Below, piece by piece: positions 10,786 to 21,100 of a stretch of 64,000 nucleotides of DNA. The position numbers and the translations under genes are program-made. The stretch is from Branchiostoma floridae (Eukaryota > Chordata > Leptocardii > Amphioxiformes > Branchiostomatidae), in NCBI RefSeq assembly GCF_000003815.2, contig NC_049995.1:16812301-16876300 (forward strand), given 5' to 3'. Numbering within the stretch: position 1 is the stretch's first letter; every line of letters starts with the position of its first letter. A model generated the notes under the pieces. That model had not been told where the DNA came from. It did no database searches and saw nothing but the letters and a program-made list of their open reading frames with translations.

Positions 10786-11040
10786 CTAGTTCACAACAGC
10801 CCTACAGCTTTTGCCATGACTTAACAGCTCTACACAGGAATGACAGTCTCTGCCACACAGGGCACATCTGTAATAAGCTGACTCAGGTCTGTTGCAGAGT
10901 TCTTTCCCCAGGATCCGCTTTTCTTCTGCCATGCGCATCAGTCTGGTTTCTCCTGATTTTAGCTGCCTGGATTTTAAACAGCTGGATCTGTCATTTGCAT
11001 TTAGGTCCTCACAGTGCTCTGTGTTCCACCAATATGCCAT
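10786..11040 (-). mobile_element. LINE C-terminal fragment with zinc-finger-like motif
   Basis: The - strand frame contains RMAEEKR, then CALCGRDCHSCVELLSHGKSC. I recognise this as the C-terminal C2H2-like motif (CGRDCHSRVGLYSH type) found at the end of some LINE reverse transcriptase polyproteins in lancelets and other invertebrates. No reverse transcriptase core is nearby, so it is a 5'-truncated remnant. The first methionine has no meaning as a gene start. Confidence 0.5.
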
Positions 11041-12651
11041 CTGCTATGATCGTTCAACTCTTTACTCGCGTAAGCTCTTTCTATATATTATGATTGTGGA
11101 TTTTGGCTGCACTGCCGCTGTACCTTATATATCAGAAAAGGTAAAAAAAAGCTTAAAAGATGAGTAGTTAAAACATCGTAATATATTTCAGGTTGCTTGG
11201 TAAATTTTCTTCACTGGATCACTGAGCATTCCTCTTGTTTGCTGCATATCTGTTATTTCCAAAATTAATATTATTTATGCGACAATCATGCTATAGTTAT
11301 CGCTTTTCGGCTGAAATTATGCCTCCCACCTTTTCCTGTTTGTAATATATACTGCTTATTGTATATGTACAAATTATTGATGTATATGACATAAGTTTAT
11401 ATGATTATGGTATGAAAAATGTATATGTTGTCATTGTTGGATATGGTGAGTGGATTCTTGAACATTATAATATAGTGGAATTTTATGTATCATTCTGTTA
11501 ATTATAATGTTGTAAAGGACATACTGTAAGTTATAGTTAGATGCCATCTATATGTATATATGGGAGACTAAGAGTGTTTAAGAGAAAGTAACATTGCGCG
11601 TGTTATGTTCAAGTATTTGATCAAGGTAACATGTAGGTATGCAAAATGTAGCTGTGCAATATGTTGAAATTTATGGGATGGACACTTTGTTTGCATTGTT
11701 ATGTTCTTTGGTGCAATTTTGTGAAGAATTTTCTTTTCTGAGTTGTGACGACTTTGTTGTATATTTTGGGGAACGTCAGCTGTAGTTTTCAGACACAAGA
11801 ATGTTGTTTTTGTCATTATCAGATGACCACTGCATACTGAGGTTTAAACTTAATTGTGTAGCCAAGGAAATGGTCCACAACACAGAAAGTCCTTGAGGTT
11901 ATACTGGTCTTGTGGTGAGATTTGTATATGGCTTTGTGTATGTTGTCAAACAAAAGTCAGTTTCATTTGAAGTCATGAAAAAAGTATTGTTGATATGATG
12001 CTTGTACCTTGGTTAACGTTGTCATAATGTCGATGATATAACATGAAATGTTAATTTAATCAAGAGTCAAGACCCATTCCAAAATTATCATTAATATATA
12101 TATATACAGATACTGTATCTGCAGAATATTGTGATTGGTCAATAAAATTTTATGTAAAATTCAATTTTGTCATGGTGTTGCTTTATTTATTGTTGGGCCT
12201 ATGAAATAAGTGTTGTGTTACATGTATACTGTTTCAGTCCTCAAAAAATAGGGTCAGGTAGAATTTTCTATATTTCATTTTTTAGTGCACAAGGGGAGAA
12301 AATAGCCTCCGATGCATTTTTTGAACGAAGCTGTTTTTAAATTGGGGAGGGGGGCAGGTTGATTTTCGATTTTCAACATTCAATTTCGCTAGGTTCTCTT
12401 ATGCCGGGAAAGCAAGTTAGCCGAGAATGGTAGTTTCACCCATCTCGTTTTCGTTGGGGAAAATTCCTTTCCAAGGCAAACTTCCTTCCTCGGCATTGTC
12501 TTTCCCCACATAAGAAACCTACTAGCCAATGTCGAAAATCGTGAAGACTGCAAAAAAGACTGCAACTGAGGCTAGGAGGGAGACAGCACAGTAAAACTGA
12601 TCTAGGAGAAGGCTATTCAGCACCAAGGGCACAAACAATTTCTGTTTCAGG
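11041..12651. other. AT-rich intergenic DNA, no gene seen
   Basis: No supported coding or RNA gene was found. The stretch contains runs of AT and TATATA (for example 12092-12108). A piece at about 12233-12262 ('ttcagtcctcaaaaaata') is an inverted match to the right end of the foldback element at 12652-13065. Confidence 0.5.
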
Positions 12652-13065
12652 AATATCGTGGTAAGGCCTAGGAAAAAAAATGTTGTGTTTCCTGTTTCCC
12701 TACCTTCCTTAGAAAAACCTGCCGACCCTAGACTTTTTTGGGGGATGGGCAGTGGAGTCACAAAGCTTCCAGTTAGAATTTTCATTCAGTCTGCTTCCTA
12801 TTGAAGTAAAAACAGTCTGCTTGTCCTATCTAATGAAGGATTAATGTATCTATTGTGCACAAAATCAAAGTTTGACATTGAAAGACAAGTGTCCTCATAC
12901 ATTTCAGTTTCCTTTGTTCAACTGTATTGTTACAGTAATATGTATCACTAGATTTTTGGCTAGCCTAAAAAAAATTACAAAAAAAAAAAAAAGATATCCC
13001 CTACCTACCGACCCTAATTTTTTCAGGACTGAAACAGGAAACACAACATTTTTTTCCTAGGCCTA
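12652..13065. mobile_element. Foldback or MITE-like element with ~37-bp terminal inverted repeats
   Basis: The left arm at 12652-12689 (TAAGGCCTAGGAAAAAAAAT then GTTGTGTTTCCTGTTTC) is the near-perfect inverse of the right arm at about 13026-13065 (GAAACAGGAAACACAAC then ATTTTTTTCCTAGGCCTAAG). The interior of about 340 bases has no coding potential. A phrase 'accgaccctaa' occurs near both arms in the same orientation, so the arms are not simple inverted copies throughout. Confidence 0.6.
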
Positions 13066-13150
13066 AGTGCCTTTTCCAAAGGCACAAGATCAGGAGCACA
13101 ACAGGATTTGAACCCAGGACCTCTTGCTTCTGGGCCAAACACCCTTCAGT
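13066..13150 (-). mobile_element. tRNA-derived SINE-like fragment
   Basis: On the - strand the sequence contains GGTCCTGGGTTCAAATCCTG, which resembles a tRNA B box and T-loop. Upstream of it, GGCATAACTGAAGGGTGTTTGG could be a worn A box, and 'cttgtgcctttggaaaaggcac' follows. There is no foldable complete tRNA, so a SINE remnant is the best reading. Confidence 0.4.
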
Positions 13151-13155
13151 TATGC

Positions 13156-13525
13156 CAGGGTTGTAGCCAGCCTGAAATCATTTTCAGTCCCCTCTATTTT
13201 GAATCCGAAAGAACGAGACGTCGAACCAAAGGCATAATGTTCCTAAGGGGATCTGGGGGCATACTCCCCTGAAAAATTTTGAAATCTAGACCCTCTGAAA
13301 CCCAATTTCCTGCATTTCGAGGTGTAGATTTTGTTGGTAGACTAAGCTGTAACAGTTCATCTGTTTTGGTGAAAACTTACACAAGAAGACAATTTTTTAT
13401 ATCTTCACTGACTTCACATGTAGCTTTTTGTCCATTACAGAGGACAGAATGGGCAAAATTTTTTTCTGTCCCCAGCTGCAAAATTCCTTCAAAGGACTGA
13501 AGGACAGGTGCTGGCTACTACCCTG
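13156..13525. mobile_element. MITE, CAGGGTTGTAGCCAGC family, copy 2
   Basis: The left end CAGGGTTGTAGCCAGC and the right end GCTGGCTACTACCCTG are inverted repeats of 16 bases with one mismatch. The 370-bp interior is shared with copies at 8543-8825 and, inverted, at 15264-15561. There is no transposase frame. Confidence 0.75.
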
Positions 13526-14486
13526 AGTTATGCCAAACAAAAATCAATACATTTACACAAAGTCACTGAATAACGATTTGTATTCAGATTTCATAAAGCA
13601 CTGCTCAACAATAAAACATCATCTGCAACTAAAACTAAATAAAGCTCCTTGCTATGAAAAAACAATTCTTTGTTACATCTATAGAATGTCTTAAGTTACC
13701 TATGCCATAGCTATAACACAATACATCAACAATACTGGTAATTTCACTGAACTACTTAATAATCATTTTATGATATGTTAAAGTCCAGAACTTTAAAAAA
13801 TACGAAAAAAAATTGTTAATTGGTCCATTCTCAGAGCCAGAATTATGTTATAAAATCACACTTGGCCTTCAAGAAAAAAAAATTGTAAAAACAATGACAA
13901 TTCTGTAGCAATTAGAGAAGATAGCTTCAATTATGTAGCAAAATCTTTAAAATACAGAATAAAATAGCAAAATCTTTATAATACTTATTACCATTTTGAC
14001 AGTATTCGAAACAAAAGTGCAACTCTTAAGGGCTTAAAACTGCTGATCATCTTATCCATTAAAGGTACAAATTGACTCCTTATGAAAGCTACATTTAAAA
14101 AGATCAAATGCTTTTGTTAAGTTGTTTGGAATCTAATGACTGTAGAATTGATATCAGTCCATTTTCTTCATTGGTTACTTCTCTGCAAGATGACATGGCT
14201 TTTAAAGACTCCCTCCATTGTTACATAATGTGCTTGCTCATTTATTTCTACTATGTGTATCATGGTATCTGCAATGTCTGCAATGAAATACTAGCTGTTA
14301 TTTGTGCAAACTACATTTGTAAAGTCTAGGATGTTGGTCAAAACTAGTCACTGGTTGATGAAAAATTCTATTAACTGTTTACATACGTGACTAATGAACC
14401 TCTTCAACGATAGGATGTTGGAGTTTTCTGTTGCATGACCAGTAATGTCTTCTGTCTGCCTACAACTGTATATAACGGCAAGAAGC
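13526..14486. other. AT-rich intergenic DNA, no gene seen
   Basis: No supported gene, RNA or transposon was recognised. The base composition is AT-rich with several A-runs. Confidence 0.5.
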
Positions 14487-14980
14487 AGCAATCGAGTCAG
14501 AAGCTCTGAGGAAGATGTTTGACATCGAAACGTAAGCAGATGAGAGACTGGCCAAGAAAGGCCTTGAACCTGTCTGTAGTGGGCCAGAATCCGCGTGGGC
14601 GCCCCAAGAGGAGATCGGTAGACAATGAAGATCTTAGAAAACTGCAAAAAGCCAACCCCCTTGACAGAAATGGATGGAGGGCAGCAATTAAACCAAAACG
14701 TCTTGGCGACACGTCCAACCTCTGCAAGACAGGGAAGAACGGATGCTAAACTGGATAGTGAGTGAGTGAGAGAGACATTACTGTAGCCTGAGTACCTCTG
14801 TATCCTCCTATATCCTCCGTAGTGACCGCTGGCTCAATATTTTTACTTTCCGTGGCTAGCAAGCGAAAGTATAGAGTCAGCAGTCACTATGAAGGATGGT
14901 ACTCAGGCTAACATTACTGGTTGTGTAAAAGAAAACTCCAATGTCCTGTGTTCTACCAACCCAATGAAATTATTTTCCAA
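14487..14980 (+). mobile_element. LINE 3' fragment (coding part 14519-14749) nested in another repeat
   Basis: The + strand frame around 14548-14749 reads LARKALNLSV-like sequence, then NPRGRPKRRSVDNEDLRKLQ and LDRNGWRAAI. This is the C-terminal signature of LINE polyproteins in invertebrates (RGRPKKRW...DLDRNEWRR type). The surrounding words 'gctctgaggaagatgt', 'gaaacgtaagcag' and 'atgaaattattttc' also occur together at 43310-43440 without the LINE piece. The fragment thus interrupts a separate repeat. It is 5'-truncated and not functional. Confidence 0.6.
14784..14910. mobile_element. Short MITE with 9-bp target duplication
   Basis: The ends TAGCCTGAGTACC and GGTACTCAGGCTA are perfect inverted repeats. 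ACATTACTG flanks the element directly on both sides, a clear target-site duplication. The 127-bp interior is non-coding. Confidence 0.75.
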
Positions 14981-15135
14981 AGTATAAACTTAAGCCTGTC
15001 ACAGTCTTTCCAATGTTTTTGCAGAATAAAATTTTAGCTTAAATTAACCTCCTTTCTGGCGCCTTACCCTGTAATCAGTACAAAATTTTTAGCTAGAAGG
15101 CTGCCTCAGTAGAAAGAGGGTTAGATGAGAAGTTT

Positions 15136-18100
15136 TTATTCCTTCTTGGTTGCCTTGGTGATCCCTCCAATGATCTTCCTGCGTTGTCGGACCATGTGGA
15201 AATACAACTGGGGAAAAACTGGGGAGAAAAAAAATCAACTTGATGATACAACCTGGTATAGATCAGGGTTGTAGCCAGCACCCATCCTTCAGTCCTTTGA
15301 CGGAATTTTGCAGCTGGGCACTGAAAAATTGTTTTGCCCATTCCGTCCTCTGTGACGGACAAAAGTCGATATGTAAAGATATAAAAAAAACTGTCTCCCT
15401 TGTGTAATTTTTCACCAAAACAGATGCCGTTTAACAGCTTAGTCTAGCAGCAAAATTTACACCTGAAATACAGGAAATAGTGTTTCAGAGGGTCTCTTGG
15501 GCGCTTCATAGGATTCAAAATCGGGGGGACAGAAAATGATTTCAGGCTGGCTACAAGCCTGGTGTAAGCAAGCATTTTCAATCTATTCAATTCTTAGACT
15601 ACCCGGTAACCAATTTGTAATAATCTCACAGAGGGAAAGTCAAAATGAAAGCAACAACAGGCTGGGATACTAAGATAGACTCACATGCTTCCACAGCATT
15701 TTCACTCATTCAAGGGAATAATTGATTTGCAAAAATTTGCATGTGGAAAGACAAAATAAAAACAAGGGATTCTTTCCTTTGGGTTTGAATTAAAGAAAAA
15801 TGAAGCAGGCAAATCCATGAGCAAGAAAATTATATTTGATATGATCCTGGTGCCTTACAGCTAAGTGTATACATAAATACATGTTGAGAGAATTATGCAT
15901 AATCAACAAATACAATAACCAAAAACTTAAACTCGTCTGGTATGATAGCTTACCTGGTATGTACGTGAGCATGATTCCCACCAGGAAGTAGTGGTAGTAG
16001 AAGGAGAAGTTGATCGGGTTGGGCAACTCCAGGGAAAATGCCTTCTGCTCAGCTGCTGGTGTCACTGCACTGTAGATGGCTAGGAGCTCCCCCTGGTGGA
16101 ATAGGAGGCAAGTGCATGACACTTTTGAACACTGAAGTTTGCAGACATTTTGCACATAACCTCAAAAGGCCTCTTTATTCATACAGACAAAAGAGGCATG
16201 TAATTTTCTCAAATTTTTTTTAATTCTTACCAGGCTGGTATATGTACTAATTTACATAGTAATCTGTAGCAATGATTTTTACCCTTGCTGGTTGCTTTGT
16301 TGGCCTCACCAGACTTAAATCTACCTCAAAAGTTACTAAATCTACGTACTATAAACAAGAACGTCATACTTACAGACACACCAATCGGGTACAGTACTAT
16401 GAAAAACGTATATCTGAAAAAAATATGATAACACATTACATTATTGTCATATACACAATATCAAGTTATACTTCATAGCATTGGATAGCACTTCTTTGAC
16501 ATGAGAATTTCAAACTTGAGGATACAATCACATTTGAGTACTTGTCTGAAATCATTAAGCATCTAGAACTTAGTAGAAGCATAAGCCCTGTCATACTGCT
16601 TTTTTTTTTTAGAAAAATTGAGTACCCTAAAAATGATTTATGATGTAAGAACCTAACATAACAATGGAAATGGGTGCCAGCTTTTACATTTTGGCACTGG
16701 GGAAAAAGTAGAATATATGGATGATACACTAATCCTTGTTGTGAATGTGAGAGAGACTCACCTGCACCACTGTAGTATGTAGGGTTTCATGTTGAGCAGA
16801 GCAAAGGTGTAGAAGGAGTGAATGAGTGAGAGAGAGAGAGAGAGAGAGAGAGCCTTACCTGCACCAGATTCAGATTCAGATTCAGCTTTATTCCTGGATG
16901 ACTTGGCATGTATATACACATGAAATACGTCATCAGTAACAGAATCAACTTTAAAACATTAATACATTTACAACATTTAAAATTAGACAGCAATCGGATT
17001 AAGAAAATATACATGACAGAATCAACATTCTTTACCGATCATCTAGCACTTTCGTACAGCAATCGTACAGAGCGGGGTGCAAATGACATCTCATGTCGCT
17101 TCGTTTTACTTCTAGATGCCCTGTATCGGGCTTCCCGACGAAGACTGTACGAACTGTCCTGAGGTGAAGTAAAGAACTCCCTCAGCGGAGAGCTACTGTC
17201 CCGCAGTATGTCTTGTAGAGTCTTCAGCGTCGCTGCGTCCCGTCTGTCTGATAGTGAGGGCAGAGAGTCAGATGGGATACCAATGATTCTAAGACAGCGC
17301 CTCTGCATGGCTTCTAGCTTGTCTGACAGGTGTTTCGGCAGTCCTCCCCACACCGGACTGGCATACTCCAGTAAGGGGCGTAGGAATGTTAGGTAAATCT
17401 GGAGCAAGACATCAGTAGGGAGACCAGCCTTCTTTGCTGCTGCAAGGTAATACACACGTGGACGGGACTTCGTCAACATGAAATGAACGTGTTCATCCCA
17501 GGTAAGGTTGGCAGTGATGTGTACTCCAAGTAGTTTGAAAGACGTAGTCCTCTGAATCACATGTCCGGATATTGTCGGATGAGGAGGGACAGGAATGTTT
17601 ACCTCCTTCCTTGCGCTGATAACCATGTCCATTGTCTTTTTCCCGTTTACCTTGAGAGAGTAGTCCTCCCCCCATTCAACAATGGAGTCAAGTGCCTTCT
17701 GCGTTTGACCAGGAAGTGACGCCATTAGCATTTCAGAGGTTGTCAGATATAAGGTTATACCACTGTAAGATGTAAGGTTTCATGTTGAGCAGTGCGAAGG
17801 TGTAGAAGGAGTGAATGAGTGAGAGAGAAAGAGAGAGAGAGAGAGAGAGCCTTACCTGCACCACTGTAAGATGTAAGGTTTCATGTTGAGCAAGGCGAAG
17901 GTGTAGAAGGAGTGAATGAGTGAGAGAAAGAGAGAGAGAGAGCCTTACCTGCACCACTGTAGTATGTAGGGTTTCATGTTGAGCAGTGCGAAGGTGTAGA
18001 AGGAGTGAATGAGTGAGAGAGAGAGAAAGAGAGAGAGAGAGTCTTACCTGCACCACTGTAGGAAGTAAGGTTTCATGTTGAGCAGTGCAAAGGTGTAGAA

Positions 18101-21100
18101 GGAGTGAATGAGTGAGAGAGAAAGAGAGAGAGAGAGAGAGAGCCTTACCTGCACCACTGTAAGATGTAAGGTTTCATGTTGAGCAAGGCGAAGGTGTAGA
18201 AGGAGTGAATGAGTGAGAGAAAGAGAGAGAGAGAGCCTTACCTGCACCACTGTAAGATGTAAGGTTTCATGTTGAGCAAGGCGAAGGTGTAGAAGGAGTG
18301 AATGAGTGAGAGAAAGAGAGAGAGAGAGCCTTACCTGCACCACTGTAGTATGTAGGGTTTCATGTTGAGCAGTGCGAAGGTGTAGAAGGAGTGAATGAGT
18401 GAGAGAAAGAGAGAGAGAGAGTCTTACCTGCACCACTGTAAGATGTAAGGTTTCATGTTGAGCAGTGCGAAGGTGTAGAAGGAGTGAATGAGTGAGAGAG
18501 AAAGAGAGAGAGAGCCTTACCTGCACCACTGTAGTATGTAGGGTTTCATGTTGAGTAGAGCGAAGGTGTAGAAGGAGTGAATGAGTGAGAGAGAGAAAGA
18601 GAGAGTGAGCCTTACCTGCACCACTGTAGGATGTAGGGTTTCATGTTGAGCAGTGCAAAGGTGTAGAAGGAGTGAATGAGTGAGAGAGAAAGAGAGAGAG
18701 AGAGCCTTACCTGCACCACTGTAAGATGTAGGGTTTCATGTTGAGTAGAGCGAAGGTGTAGAAGGAGTACCGGATGATCTCTGTGATGGTCCAGGCAGCA
18801 ACACATAGGCTCATTCCCAGGCTGGTCTGGGCCTGGGAAAATATACAGAACAGATCTTACATACTGTAGTCCTAAAATGCATGGAACCTAAGCTAGCCTG
18901 CTTGAAGTACTGAACAGGCAGCAACACATAGGCTCATACCCAGACTAGTCTGGGCCTGAATAAAATAATGAACAGGCAGCAATACATAGACCCAGACTGG
19001 TCTTGGCCTGGTAAAATATACAGAATACAATTGTTACATGCACCGCATATGAGGATGAACTGAACAGTATGTCCTACACAACCTAACTAGAACCCAGGCT
19101 ATTAGCTATAGGTCTGCAGAAAGTACAAATCATCTTGAACTATAACCAATAAGAAAGCCCTAGGCAGCCTGCAAGCATATTTTGCATAGTCAGAACTTTT
19201 TTTCAGCTAATAACTATGGACATAGTTTGCTATCACAGCTATACAGTGAAATACAGTAACAAGTAAATGTAGATGAATATTGTTAAGTGACAAAATTCGT
19301 CTTTGTGACAATTTTTGTCAGCATTTTCTATGGGTAACATGCCCCAGATAAAAATTAGCAAATACTTGAGTTTTTACAGACTAACGTTACCTCCTTAAAA
19401 GGATGTGCCACGCCCCAGACCAGGAACACCCGTGAGAAGACCTGGAACGCCGTCAGGAGAACATTGGAGGGGACGATACCCAGCGCCGCGTGCACGATCT
19501 AAACATTACAAGAACACAAGATCTAAACATAAGAAGAGCACATGAAAGGGTTAAATATGGATAACAAACATGCAAGCACCATGAACATAATATTTTCCTA
19601 TTGTTGTAGAGTTGAATATGGCATTAGAAAACAAGAAAGAGCAACAAGAAATGATGATATTGTATTTTGGTGTCAAAGTCAGACAACACATAATAATTTG
19701 ATGATATATTTCTTGCTTATAAAATACCTCCTAGAAACCAAGGGACTGGAATACTTTCAGCATATATAAACTTGGTACTAATACTAGTACTGATCAGAAA
19801 GCAAGTACACTTAATATATACTATTCGGTATTATCAACAACTATTCAACAATGTCTGTAAGTATTTCCCACTCACCTCCAGGATAGCGAGTGACTGGAAC
19901 ACTTTCAGCACCACCTCTACACTGTCATATATCCCTGAGTACATCTGTGGGGGGCTGGGGTTGGTCAGCATGTGTATCAGGTACACATAGAGGACAGCTA
20001 TCCAGCTGTAATGGGATGGTAAAGTAAAAATATCATCGTCATATATCCCTGAGTACATCTGTGGAGGGCTGGGGTTGGTCAGCATGTGTATCAGGTACAC
20101 ATACAGGACTGCTATCCAGCTGTAACAAGGTAAAACACTTTCACTAGTTTCAGCACCACCTCTACACTGTCGTATATCCCTGAGTACATCTGTGGGGGGC
20201 TGGGGTTGGTCAGCATGTGTATCAGGTACACATAGAGGACAGCTATCCAGCTGTAATGGGATGGTAAAGTAAAAATATCATCATCATATATCCCTGAGTA
20301 CATCTGTGGAGGGCTGGGGTTGGTCAGCATGTGTATCAGGTACACATACAGGACTGCTATCCAGCTGTAACAAGGTAAAACACTTTCACTAGTTTCAGCA
20401 CCACCTCTACACTGTCGTATATCCCTGAGTACAGCTGTGGGGGGCTGGGGTTGGTCAGCATGTGTATCAGGTACACATATAGTACTGCTATCCATCTGTA
20501 GGGCAAAACAAATGTAAAATGTCTATGTTGAACAACCCTTGACGCAATGTGCCGTGAGGTACTTTGTCTGGTACTGTGTAGAAGTGGAACCCTGACTATG
20601 TACACACAAAGGTGAGGGTATCGGCTGTAGTGCTAGTGGCTTGCACAAATGTGTGGCCCAGGGGCTACAAAAATGGAGATGGGCACCACCCCATTAGTAA
20701 CCATCTGTTTTAGACCTACAGGTAACTGAAGTAGCTTCCATGATTTTGAATTCTTGGCCTGATTAAATCTCACTTACAGCGGTCCGCCCAACATCCGCCA
20801 GCCAATTACAGTCCGGGACAGCAGAGTTTGTGTTACACATACACAGACTAGGGAACTCTTAGCTTTTAACAATAGTTTTATCTTATGGTTTACTCAGTAG
20901 GAATTTTGACACTGGCTTATCAATTATCTGCCTTGAGCATTTTGTTGAAATATATCTAAAGACTTTAGGCCAACAAGATAAAAGATCACAAAAGAGTGAC
21001 TTAAATATACAAGTGATTTTATCAACAGGATTAAATATACATTTGAGTCTGCTGTGTCCCAGTATTGAGGACATCCTTACTAGTACGCACACCCCACAAT

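Noticed and set aside
13279-13500. 73-codon frame starting MKSRPSETQFPAF
   Set aside because: It lies inside a MITE whose other copies do not keep the frame.
17733-18529. Open frames of 107 and 161 codons with regularly spaced repeats
   Set aside because: They are out-of-frame readings of the HACD exon 4 echo array.
16762-18770. CRISPR-like array with regular spacing
   Set aside because: The repeats are exon pieces with donors in an animal intron and the 'spacers' are GA microsatellite.
20112-20605. Open frames with repeated exon 2 peptide
   Set aside because: They read through acceptor-side echoes and intron pieces; the phase of the true gene does not use them.
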